A stretch of 64,000 nt of DNA from Gyromitra esculenta (taxonomy: Eukaryota > Ascomycota > Pezizomycetes > Pezizales > Discinaceae), in assembly GCA_038503075.1 (NCBI GenBank), contig JBCAML010000015.1:124001-188000 (forward strand), given 5' to 3'. The notes under the pieces are model-generated. The model was not told the origin of the DNA, did not search any database, and was given only the letters and a program-made list of their open reading frames with translations. Of this stretch, positions 45,196 through 56,424 are shown in pieces. Made by a program: the position numbers and the translations under genes. Position 1 is the stretch's first letter; the number at the start of each line of letters is the position of its first letter.

Positions 45196-46750
45196 GAAAG
45201 CTGGCTATTGAAAAAATGCTGCTGAAATGTTGCTGAAACGCTGCTGTTTGATGAAACCACCACGTGATGCACCTGGTCTGATTAACCGTCTTGTCAAAAG
45301 TCGCTCTTCCCCGAATTTTAAGATCAGTTGCTATAGAGACTCACTACTAGTACTCTTTCCAATAATACTTTGTTAGTTCTGAGGATGAGGGCTGAGATTA
45401 GAGTTGTCTTTGAAAACAATGCAGAGAAGAGAAGTGGGTGGTTTATTTAAGCACATTTCCTTCGGAGGTTGAACCCCCTTAGCGCAGTATTTCCCGGCCA
45501 TTTTGATTAAAATACCATACTATGTATCTAGCCTACCACTATGTACATATAATTAACGCTAAGAACATGTACAGGTGACTTCTAAAGGATTCTAAAAGCC
45601 AAGGCCACATCATAATGTTTCTACCTAACGGGGCCCCTCAAAGAAATCTGTCTACCTTACTTCCCGTAAAAGGTTAGAAAGAGAAAACGATTTATATCCT
45701 ACCACAACAAAATCATATATTCTTGCTCATAACCCGCAAATCTCATTCTAAAAAAAGGGGTTCCAGAACAAAAATTATGGCCTAAGTCTTCAAAACTAGC
45801 ATATATTTCCGGGTTATCAAACTAAATAAAACTCTCTAATAATTGTGATGATATAACTGATACCTACCATACAAAATATCATAGCTACATATGACTTAGT
45901 GCTGGCTGTCTTCTACTAGCCAAAAAATAAAGTCTGGTTCTTCAATGAACCTAAGTACACAACAACAAGCTCCAACCCCTAAAGCCAAGGTTGGCGGTGG
46001 GGGTAAGAAATATAATAAGCAAAAAGTTGAGAAGCTTCCTTACCTTTGCTCTCCTTAACTTTCATCCTAGAAATAAAAATCACTTATTTACTGATTTACA
46101 TGAGAGCCATGGGCTGGTTTAATGGGTTGTGCCCGTTGCTATCATTAGCCTTATATACATGTAGTTAGGCTTAATGAAGAACCAGTTTGTATTTTCAGCT
46201 TGTACACGAGTGACCGACCATGATGAGAAGCGAACCTAAATTTGTTCTTTTCCGTCCCACCTGTTTTCCTCCAGATGTGGAAGCCCCCGAGTACTCAACC
46301 AGATCATTACTGTGGGATATTACATTGTGCTAACCCTTCTGATACATTTGTATGCAGGTATCTAAAGCTTGGCTTACGTGCATTACGATACGACTATTTC
46401 TGCCATCTTTCCCCTCATATTTGGAGCCGTGAAAAGATAAACCATCAGGGAACAGAGGACGAAAGGAAATAAATCGAGAAAAAATGCAATCGATCTCTAT
46501 CTTCGCACACTAGCTCACGCCCCCTGCAACATAAAAGATAGAAAAACTCTCAATTTTAATTCTCAATCGCCTACATAGCTACACCCCGTTCTAGCTTACC
46601 ACTTGCCAACCTGAATTGACATAATTAACCTATCCCCTTAATAATAAGACCAGTTTAGATGTCGCCTACCAACTCCAACTACCAACGAAACGCCTGTTCC
46701 TACGACCCTCCTAATCACCCCCTGGTACAAAACTTCGTGCCATACAGCAT
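45196..46750. other. Intergenic, no gene supported
   Basis: AT-rich spacer between the SET-domain gene and the ceramide synthase gene. A purine-rich stretch around 46000 and small open frames show no coding evidence. Confidence 0.4.
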
Positions 46751-48156
46751 TCACAAATCTTTTTTATCATCCCCACTCCCACTTCCGCTGCCTGAACTCC
46801 CCTCATCACTCGAACTTTCATCTTCGCTCCTCTCATCAACCGCCTCTTCCCCTCTCGTCAAAACGTATCTCTTGGCAATCCTCAAAATCAACCACAACCA
46901 AAACAAATTGACTGCCTGCAGACTTCCAAGCAAGACGATCGCAACACTCTGAGAAAGCCCACTTTTGTAGCTCCCGGTTACCCAATTCAACTCCCAGCTC
47001 CCCACGCTCTTGAACTCCGTCAAAACCGACCACAAAATCCCCAGATTCAAGTAATGCCGCATGTAGATCCACACACCAATGAAAAAGCCGAAATATGGGC
47101 CAATAAACGGGTGATCGAGATAGTTCAGAGTCTTGCTAGTTGCTAGGAAGAAATCACTGATGTCGTGCGTAACAAAGACAGCGAGGCCAATCCATGTAAA
47201 ATGGAAGCGGTAACTCAAACCGATAAGGGTTAGGGTTACTATATGGTGCATGACAAGCTCTTTGAAGTCTTTCCGTGGCTTCTCGAGCTGCATGAGGAGA
47301 ACAATGCATTGTTGCAGCCAGTATGCAGCCTGGAGAAGATAATATGCCTTAAAGTCTGCCGTGTGTGTACGGTGGGGGTAGAGCTCGTAGTATGCGGTAG
47401 AGTTGAAGTACCAGATGGGAGTGTGGTACATAACGTACAATCCGAAGGGTCCAAATACAGAGAAGTAGATTCCTGTGTAGGACTGCTCCATAAAGCGGGC
47501 TACTTTGGATTTTTTGGTGATATTGTTGTATAGAGCAATAGGGCGGAGGAGCTGCAGCATGAGAAATTCACGCGTAAAGGAAAAAAGAAAAGTGTAGAAA
47601 AGGATGAAAGCGAAGTCGCGGGGCCCCTTCCCATAGTGGGGAAGGGTAGGTGCGTGTGATGTGGGATCGAGAGGGAGCGGATAAGAGAGGAAAAGGCAGG
47701 AGTGGAGGGGGTTAGAGGTAGTAGGGTTGACAGAGTAACCGGCGATGGTTGCAATCATCACTATGAGGGGATTCACTATGGGCTTTTTAGCAAAATCGAT
47801 CATTGAGTAGATATAGAAAACTAAAGGCCGTATAACCAGCAGGAAAGACATACGCCATGTTTTCCGATATGACAACTCCCGATACCATGTGAAGAAATTG
47901 GTAGTTTTTGGCTGTGATTTTGACATCGACAGCTTCCGTCTCCGCTGCTTTGAAGCAGCTCTCTGTTGAAAAATACTGTCAGTCGAGTGATCTATGAACT
48001 GTGTGCCTAGAAATTCGTCGCTGAGAGCTGAGGGTTGGATTTGGGGATATTCCGTACCTGATCCTTTGTGGTAGGCATCGTAGCTACAGCAGGAGCAGAT
48101 GTATCACCAGCCCTGATGTCTTCCCCGAGCGAGGACTTTCTTCTTTCTCGACCCAT
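46751..48156 (-). CDS. lag1: Sphingosine N-acyltransferase (ceramide synthase) Lag1/Lac1
   Basis: Joins a long-chain base and an acyl-CoA to make ceramide in the endoplasmic reticulum membrane. Exon 1 is 48058-48156 (ATG 48156, MGRERRKSSLGEDI), intron 47963-48057 (95 bases, GTACGG..CAACAG, CTGAC branch site), exon 2 46751-47962; 436 residues. An in-frame ATG 19 codons upstream is possible but less likely. The protein has several hydrophobic segments and a TLC domain: HHIVT near residue 270 (catalytic histidine pair) and the Lag1p motif with HDISDFFLATSKTLNY near 297-312. The tail is acidic and serine-rich (SEDESSSDEGSSGS), a likely casein kinase 2 target as in yeast Lag1/Lac1, and ends with KKDL. 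Length is usual for the family. Confidence 0.94.
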
Positions 48157-49892
48157 CTTTCTCCTGTTGCCCTGCTGTGGGGGTTCTGTGGAGGTGAGTA
48201 ATGGTGACGGCACGTAAACCTCTTTAATTTTGACAGCTCAATTAGCAATCCAGTCGCAACGAACAGTAGTTGTTGCAGGAGATGGGCAACGTTGAACTTT
48301 GGGGTAATGCAGTCCCTGAGATGGATTAACAGACAGGAATACGCCGAGAGGAGGAGTGACGATGTGAGGTAGGTATAAGTTTATCCCTCTGCTCCCTTTC
48401 TACAGAGACCACAGTCCAACAAACCCCAAGGAGCCGCGGACTAAGTCAAGGGGCTAACCGTTCCAGGTTCGAGCGGAAGGTCCCGTCGGCCTTCCAGAAC
48501 CCCGCCCCTGGACAGGAACAAACGATTGGGCAGCCCCCGGGTGCCTTTCTGGATAAAGCTTAGCTATGGTGCTGGACCCAACATACGGGCCGGTTTTTCG
48601 GAGTCCGGTTTCCTTTTGCTCCCCAGCAAAGTTCTTGATGTCTTCAGTTTCCTCTTATACTTTAATTTACTTCTTTAAACGCAGGCACTTTATTGTGGTC
48701 CAGTTTACTCCCTGAATTTTTCTCTACTTTCTTTTTCCTTTTCCTTTTTCTCGGTTGTAATCACGGAGGCTGAGTCTCAACACGTTTACTCACTGCATAC
48801 GTATACATGCATTGGTGAGATGAAAGGCTTGGCAATTTTTGGTCAGGGTGAGATGTTTCTCAAAACAAAAATGTGCCCAAGATTAGCTCTCAGTAAATAC
48901 TTGAATCATCTGTTTATCTGCAAGTGTCGGTTTTAGACTACTCCATTTGACCTTTAGTTTAGATTTCTAGGGTCGCATCACGATCCACACGGATCAAGAT
49001 TCTGTGTAATTAATTACATTCTGGAATCACAAAATCTAATTATAGGCTAACTTGAGTGGTTAGCGTTGGGTTTCGAGGCAGTTATAATTACTGTATGCAA
49101 ATAATGCTACATGTAGACTCTTATAATTTCTTTTACCTTTTGCCTACAATGGGATCACGAAGGAGACTTCTAGTCAGAGACTACATGTAGTGCGTGCATA
49201 TCTTATTACTCGCTGTTTCTCTTATCATTATCTCTAGATCTATCTTTTGCTTAGCCATATATACGCATATACCGTTGTTTCATCCGAGTCAACTGTTACA
49301 CATATCGAAACTAAGCTGAGTCCAATAATAATCAGGTAGAGAAATTACGCTTGCTATCGATTTCTCCAGCTAACCGCGGTGTAAAAACCCTCTTCTAGAT
49401 CACGAGCTGATAACTTACTGCACCTAGGCCTAACCCCAACTACTCGAGTCGGTTGATTCGTATCAGTGATATCCTTTCTACCCGGCGCCGGCGGAGGCTA
49501 GAGTTGTAGGCGTCAAGTGAGGAGCTGGTCATGAGTGCTTTTTCGTGATGATAATAGATGTCTATATACTTTACCTGATGGAGATACACATTATGATATC
49601 TTCTTGAGTCCCATTCAACCAAAACAAGAAGAAAAAGTCACATGTTCGCCATCCCGCGGCTGGAGCCATATCGTATCCACTATAAGAACCATAACCATTC
49701 TCTTTTTCTGAAAATTCCACAAACTAACTAACCTAGTTTCTTGAAACGAGGTACTAGATATCGATATCACTAGACTTAATCATCACAACCATGCCTATGC
49801 CCCAACTTCCCACCACCCTCGAGTCTGCAGTCTTCCGTGAAATAATTACCTTCTGTTCCGTCATCTTTACACACTTTACAACCCTCCAAAAC
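48157..49892. other. Intergenic, no gene supported
   Basis: The first 300 bases should contain the lag1 promoter. The rest is AT-rich with several TACATGTA palindromes (for example near 49183). A GC-richer patch at 48420-48540 was examined for a tRNA and rejected. Confidence 0.4.
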
Positions 49893-50562
49893 TAGTGCGG
49901 TCCACGAGGCGCCTCGAGGCGAGCGGATGGGTATGCCTCGAGGCCGCTCGTACATTTGAGGGCCTGCCTCGAGCAGCTCGAGCACATGGAGGGCTGCCTT
50001 GAGTCGGCTCGAGGTGGTTCGATAAACTTGAGATATGTTCCAAAAAGGTTTATATAAAAAAATAAAGAAAAGAGCCACTAGCTAGGATATTATAAAGCCA
50101 CACTGCTTCGCTAGAAACATCCCCCAAACCACTAACTTTTAGAACCCGAGGTTCAAATTCTTCAAATTCCTTACTTCTCTCAGTTTCAACCTCCCACTCT
50201 TCTACCTCCGGCCAACCCAACCAACCTTTTACTAGTAGCAGTGCATTACTAGAAGAATCCAATGGCCGATTCCTCTTTTTTGTTATAATATCACTAGCTC
50301 GAGAAAATAGCTGCTCTGAAGGAACACTAGTAGCCGGGACTGACATATAATCTCGGGCCATTCTAGCTAATCCAGGAAATCTATAGCTATTTGCTTTCCA
50401 CCAATCGTCCAAACGACAATCAACTTATGATTTAACTTGAATGCTCGAGCGGCTCGAGGCGAGCAGCCACACATGCCTCGAGGCACCTCGTGCTCGTGAG
50501 CTCCCAACCTCGTGCTAGCTCGAGTCGAGGCCTCGAGCGGCCATGCCTCGTGGACCACACTG
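49893..50562 (-). mobile_element. Deleted hAT transposon
   Basis: The 18-bp terminal repeats TAGTGCGGTCCACGAGGC (left) and the complement of GCCTCGTGGACCACACTG (right, CAGTG start) are of hAT type and differ at two positions. Both ends carry many CTCGAG and CCTCGAGGC subterminal repeats, as expected for transposase binding. No 8-bp target duplication is visible. The element is 670 bp and keeps only the C-terminal part of a transposase. Confidence 0.8.
50050..50412 (-). pseudogene. hAT transposase C-terminal dimerisation fragment
   Basis: Encodes the hAT dimerisation motif: FPGLARMARDYMSVPATSV, SEQLFSRASDIITKKRN and LLLVKGWLGW, in the usual order and spacing. Everything upstream (zinc finger, catalytic core) is gone and the frame starts with MDDWWKANSYRFPG. 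The last 40 residues run into subterminal DNA. Non-functional internal-deletion derivative. Confidence 0.85.
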
Positions 50563-51086
50563 TTTATGCCTCTAGATTATAAGTAAGACTCTTGCCATTA
50601 TAGCACAAAATTTACTCTACTTCGACCAAACAGACATTAGTAGGAGCTAGGGCCTGGTATGTAGAAATACATTACTTTCCTCTACGCACTATGGCATGCT
50701 CCTAGAGTTCCCGAAGGTTAGAAGAACTACTATAGAAGCTTGACAGACACGCCTAACAGGTAAAAACCATACCCATAGGCACTTTTAATGGCTTTGAGAT
50801 TAAATACCAAACATTTCGAACCAGGTCTCCAATTTTAGCAAGAGTTCAATCATACGCGTCTCCGTTAATCAAAGCCCACTTTCACATAAATACATAGGGA
50901 AAAGACGGACAGCCCAGGCTGATCATTACGTATATCGTAAGTTGAACTAAATGCCATCCTACATTACCATCGAGGTTGGTAAAAGTCTAAAAACTATACG
51001 TGCTAATCAAAAACCTCAACTTAATACACATAGTCCAACCAAGCTCTAGAAGGCGTACATATACAAAGACATATGTACATTTATTT
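50563..51086. other. Intergenic, no gene supported
   Basis: AT-rich spacer between the hAT remnant and the secreted-protein gene. Confidence 0.4.
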
Positions 51087-51605
51087 TTAACTGCTGACTT
51101 GCATCTGCCCCCCATATTCTTTGCTACCCCAAGGCCAATATTCGATATACCCACCGACCCTTGGCCTCTCATCTCTTCCGTCGGCGCCCTTTGCAACCAC
51201 CTCCGAACATTTCTTGATTAGCCTCTCAAGATCATTACCAATACACCAAGCTTGCCACTTCATTCCAACTACCCCACAGAGATCCACTTTTCCCGTGTAT
51301 GGTTTTTCTGCGCGTTGAATTGTTTTGCACGCACTCCCAGCACGGTTATCCATTACCGACATTAAGGTTCCCTTTTCCTTCAAGGCATCCGTAAGGCGCC
51401 TGACGTCTTCCGTAAACGGGGATCCCTGTGTTGTCTCGCACACAGGATCCGTCTCCTTTTCACCACGCGGGAAGCAGTTTAAGCCCTCAGGTCTGGGAGC
51501 CGAGCGTGCAATTAATCTAACGTGACGTCTTGCTTGCGTCTGTGCAAGTAAAAAGGTGTTCAATATAAGCAAAAATACGATCCATTGAATATATGAGTTT
51601 CTCAT
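51087..51605 (-). CDS. Small secreted cysteine-containing protein, effector candidate
   Basis: 172-residue protein, single exon, ATG 51605. Residues 1-25 form a signal peptide (short basic start, IQWIVFLLILNTFLL core, AQTQA cleavage site). The mature part has six cysteines at 44, 56, 93, 110, 121 and 133, an even number compatible with three disulfides, and no membrane segment. A helix-forming stretch (FTEDVRRLTDALKEKG) precedes the third cysteine. The C-terminus is rich in Gly, Tyr and Trp (GGYIEYWPWGSKEYGG). The spacing vaguely recalls Hce2-type secreted proteins, but I cannot assign a family. The gene lies alone in a gene-poor, transposon-marked region. Confidence 0.72.
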   Translation of the reverse strand: MRNSYIQWIVFLLILNTFLLAQTQARRHVRLIARSAPRPEGLNCFPRGEKETDPVCETTQGSPFTEDVRRLTDALKEKGTLMSVMDNRAGSACKTIQRAEKPYTGKVDLCGVVGMKWQAWCIGNDLERLIKKCSEVVAKGADGRDERPRVGGYIEYWPWGSKEYGGQMQVSS

Positions 51606-54353
51606 GATCTTTGTGAAGAGTTAAGTAAAGTAGAAAGGTGACTTTTTTTTGGTATTTGAGAGTACAAGAAGAAGGGAGTGTGGTAAACTAGTAGGTTAAG
51701 TCTAGCGATGGGACTGCGTATTGGGAACATAGAATAAAATATATTCCAAAGCGGGCCCAATATAATACTCTAGGCCCAATGGCACAAACGCTGTATAGAA
51801 CCCAATGAATTGGGTGTTATAGGATTCTAATAGAAAGGATCGAAATTAACGGAAGCATAATTTCAATGAAACGGAAGTGCGATATCAATGTTGATATGCT
51901 TATCCAGAAAAAAATTCTAAGTACCTTTAGAATAGTACTTACGCATACATCCTATTCTGTATGGCTAGATCTCGAACGATTATGCATACACGGAAATTTA
52001 TAATGAGGTATATCTACACCAGGCCTATCAGTCGATCAGTTAGCTAAGTTCACTCCGCGTGCAGGAAATATGATGACGTATTTGAAGTCGTACTTCTTTG
52101 CGCGAGTTGCTCACTTCATACATGCCCTCACCACCCCAATATATGCTATCGACCAAGTTGGCTGCCCCGACTTGCAATTCTGAGAATGATTTAGATGACC
52201 TATAGCCTCCGTTGAATCTTGTCACAAATCACGGGGATCTTTCAAGTTCAAGAACCATATGCCATATAATTAGATATCGCTTGACCAACCTAGAAACATT
52301 AACAGGCAGAACTTTGATATAGCCTATATGTATTCAACCTAACTTCTGTAGCTACGTATCACCGTGTGTATGAGCATCCCGCAACCCAGTTATATATAAT
52401 GTGAGATCTATAGCTAGCTACTTACTATCGCATCCCTCAACTTCCGCAAACTCCGAGAACTTATACCGCATATCTATTAGAAGGATCAAAGGATAGAATA
52501 AGTATCATGCGATTGGAGTAATAGTTAATATATGTAGTTAAATAATTGAATGAGAACAGAGGAATAGTGCAGTTCAATACAACAAATTCAGAAAGTATAA
52601 TAGTGAAGAAAAGCAATGATACATGTAGTATCGTACTAAGTTCGAGTCAGGTGTAGTAGCGCGTAGACACCGGAATTCAGAATATATAACTTCTCACCAT
52701 TGATCAACCCGGATGACAACTGCTAGATGCCAGGCATGTGTGCTGAATTTCAGCGACTTATACTTAGATTTACCGCCAGTGATGGTAGTAAACCAGGCGC
52801 TTGACACATTTGACACCCTATATGGATACATGTATCCATACAGTACCCTAGAGCTACATGTATGCCCTTATTCGTAATATGCTTCTCTAGGGACCTCATA
52901 TCTCAGATCAAACCAAACCAGACCTGGTGTGCTTGTGGAGATTCACCCGATGCTGGAGTTGGTTTTGAGACAATTAAATCTTATTCAATATCGGCATCTA
53001 CTATAGCTACCTATCTTTTCTAAAAGCTTGCAATTGTGTGTTAGAAGAACAAAAAAAAGGTCGAGGTTGCAGCTTCTAAGACTTTCCTCACAGATGTCCT
53101 ACATTATTACTAAATCTATACCGTATATACGTGTAGATTTGATCACCCTTCGAAACGAACTTCCGGATATTTCTCCACAGTCACTTCAATCATAAAATTA
53201 GAGAATTTTCCCAGTAACTGAGAAGCTATGGTGTTCAGGGTCAGGCTAATCGTATTATAGGGAACTAGCAAACCACAATACGCAACGATGAAGCAATTTC
53301 TGCAACAATAGTGGGTGCGGTTGATGACGATAAGATGATCGTCTTGAGTCTATCGACTCCCCATCCATATCTTGTTTCGGGGTCCTGAGAACCTTTCGAG
53401 TATGAACTACCTGCCAAAATAGCTAAATCTAATGTTTTTAAAAAATGTTTGCGTAACGCTCTATAATCAACAGAAGCTCGTTCGATCGACTTAACAAAGG
53501 TTTAATAGAAGTTAAACTTAAGTTTGTAGTAAGCAGCAGCCTAGAGTTTCCGCGTGGGAAAAAGGCCGTTAGTATATTAGGCTCATTCCCATCCCCCATT
53601 GCTAGGGCTGCCGTCTTGATACGCAGCAAGCCACGCGAGTTAGAGGGGGTAGGCACGAGACCATTAGAACATGTAGTTTAAGGATATGACCTGAAGTTTG
53701 TCCAGTCTTTTTTTGACTATCACTTGTGTCACGCACGATCACTAACCATCGCCTCACTCTTTCACTTCTTCGTACCTTTCCTTCATCGATTAATTTATAT
53801 CGATAGGAAGCAGTTAGGTAACTCTGTTCAACGTCAAGTTCTCTAGAATCGTCTCTCGCGAAGCTAGTGGAATTATCATACCAGGCAACATGGCGTTGGG
53901 CCCGAATAAAATGTTACAGTCACTTAGGTATGGGCTGCTGAAACAAGAGCCTCTCACTGTACGTATCCTACTCTATCCTATCTTATTCGGTATCGGAAAC
54001 CAATAGTATAAATGCATTTAATCAGTATCTAGGAATATCACTGGTAGCATTGTGAATAGGTGTTGTACTCTAGGTGAAGAACATATCACTAGGAGAGTCA
54101 AAAATAAATGCATCGAGGTTCGTATGCCCGTCCTGCTTCACACAAGCTTTATTAAAAATTGCACCGATCTTAGCAGACGCTGTCAAGAATCGCCATCTAT
54201 AGTCGTTCTACAGATTCGGTAAGACAATACAAAGTGTGTTCATGCAGTTACACAAGAGGTCCCAGTGGTACATCGATTGACGTGGGTGTCGGAAAAAAGG
54301 GCTCGAGATTTGGACTAAGGAAGGAGAGCCCTAGTCGTGGTACCTAGTTATCA
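51606..54353. other. Gene-poor AT-rich stretch
   Basis: No gene supported over 2.7 kb. It contains several TACATGTA or ATACATGTAT palindromes (near 52622 and 52828). Open frames are short and uninformative. Confidence 0.45.
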
Positions 54354-55083
54354 CTACTGACTGTAATCTTTTGTTTGGTGATGACTACTATCAGTAATCT
54401 TCCCAAAAAAACACCCAATCGTCCGTATTAGGTGCCATGCATGGCATTTGAATCGAAGAAAGTTGATGGATATCCGGGCAGCGAAATGAATTGAGTTTCG
54501 TGTTCCTGTTGTATTCATAATAGCAAACTCGGGAAAAGATAGTGAGATTTTGCTGTCTAGGATCCTAATTCTAGGTTGCACGTGCTCATCTTCACTATGT
54601 TCTCTACTATAGGGAACTGGAGAGCAAGCCGGTTTAGATATTATCCCTAGAGGCCAAGGAGAACTTGAATGCAAAAAAATGTGGTATGTCCAATAGTTTC
54701 TCCCCCCGTTTAGCATTGCCAACAAGAGTGAGAGATAACTGTAACAGTTATCAGCTTGGAGATATGTTCTACACGCTAGTACGACGAGCTCATTCCGGTA
54801 GGCTAGGCGATTATACATTCTTATGAAAGCGCGTGGCAGCTGTTGGCGATGCTATCATAGTACGCTCGAACCGATAAGTTTGAGGATAAACGTTTTTGAA
54901 GGCTTGAGCATATCCGCTAGGTGTGCTCATAAAAGGAATATGGATGAGATAATTTGTTGGCGTAAATCCCTTGAAATCCTCCCTATATTTGTCTTCTGAT
55001 GTTGCCTCTGTGTTGTTTAGACTGCGATATTTATTTGAAAATCCGGACGCTTTCATTTGTTGTTTGTGGCCAAGACTAGGCAA
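54354..55083 (-). pseudogene. Possible gene relic, two overlapping frames
   Basis: Two minus-strand frames meet here: 55083-54811 (90 aa, with a protein-like composition such as FTPTNYLIHIPFMSTPSGYAQAF) and 54818-54354 (154 aa). They overlap by eight bases in different frames and could be a decayed or spliced gene. No family recognised. The second frame may be accidental. Confidence 0.2.
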
Positions 55084-56424
55084 GCATGCGTTCGTTTATC
55101 GCGATCTAGAATGTGATAGCCTAGAAACAAGTTTCCTGGGAGAATGACGGCCTGACACCTGTTAAATAGGCTGAAAATTAGTCGAAAGCAGTGAACCAAT
55201 AACGTGCAAACCGACTAAGTGCGTGTTGTATGGCCCTAAATCGGTAACATCGAACAAACACTATAAACATTGATCCGGGGACCGGTCTTCCAGGATCGCT
55301 GGTTGACATGAAGAAAGAGTTTCTCCGGGTCTCTATGTAAGCTTGCTGCTGCCTGCTGCTATCTATTTCTCCGGAGAGAGGGCGGCTTCTCGATTGGGAG
55401 TTGTTTCTCTTTCCTCCCAATCTGCAGCCTGCATGCACTTCCTGATCTTTGTACGCCGCGACCTGCAATCGACAGGGGACTTGAAGCGGAAGAGGGGAAA
55501 GGGAGTGTGCATGCTGGCTGTGCGCGCGGGCTGGCTTGGGTTTGGGGGGGTTGTTTGGTGCACTGGCCAGCGGCCGGCAGTGACCCTCGCTACATTGCAC
55601 TCCGCTTAATACTCAAGGATACAATTCATTCAGAGACCTCTACCAGTATATTTAGTCTCTCTCTCTTTCATAGTGGAGGAATGACCCTTGACCTATCTCA
55701 TTCACGGAAGGCCACAACCTTCTTTTTCCCTCTCTTCCGCTCTTTCTTTTCGCCCAGACAGAGGCCACCGTCCATTCATTACGTCCCGTCGGGTTTGTTT
55801 CCGCGCCGACCCAGTTTTTTTCGGAACGGTCTTCTCCTTCCTCAGCGTATTCTATCGTTCGTTCGTTGACTGTGCATTTCACTTTAGAGTGGGGGGGGAT
55901 AATCATATTTTATATTTTTGAACAATTTGTTTTCTGTTGCCTTTTGTCATTTTGGTTTGCTTTTTGATACCTATTTCTATATTTATTCTTACCCAGGGAT
56001 CGCTGCTGTGGCCGTTTGTGGGGAGGGAAGGAGTCCGGGGTGTGGTTGTTTTTCTTGCTTGCTGCTCCTGCCTGCCGCCGCCGCCTTATGAATGTTAAGC
56101 CTCTCTACACCACCGTAGCCGACCGCCTTTCAAAACACCTCCGCCCGTCACCCACTGCTCTGCCATTTACATGCTACCGAAGTAACTAACCTCACTCTCT
56201 AACAATCCCCCCACCATAACAACCACCACCGCTTATACCTACACTTACATCACACTCCCAATACCAATCCACTCACCAACCCACCAACCCACCACCACCA
56301 ACTGAATCCAATCCACCATCATCACCACCACCACCCCTTACCCTACCTTCACCCACTATCTAGTTGCCGTCCTCGGAGCCTCGCAGAAAGTTTCTCTGAT
56401 ATCTGCCCCAACCTACCAGCAAAC
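55084..56424. other. Promoter and 5' leader region of ste50
   Basis: The stretch becomes pyrimidine-rich from 55650 and contains long CCACC/ACC repeats at 56200-56340, typical of fungal 5' leaders. Overlapping open frames on both strands at 55178-55921 look accidental. Confidence 0.45.

Noticed and set aside
48425..48535. tRNA-like patch with GGTTCGAGCGG resembling a B box
   Set aside because: No acceptor or anticodon stem can be folded around it and the A box is poor.
55178..55921. Several 60-140 codon frames on both strands upstream of ste50
   Set aside because: Mutually overlapping, compositionally biased and without domains; probably promoter and leader DNA.
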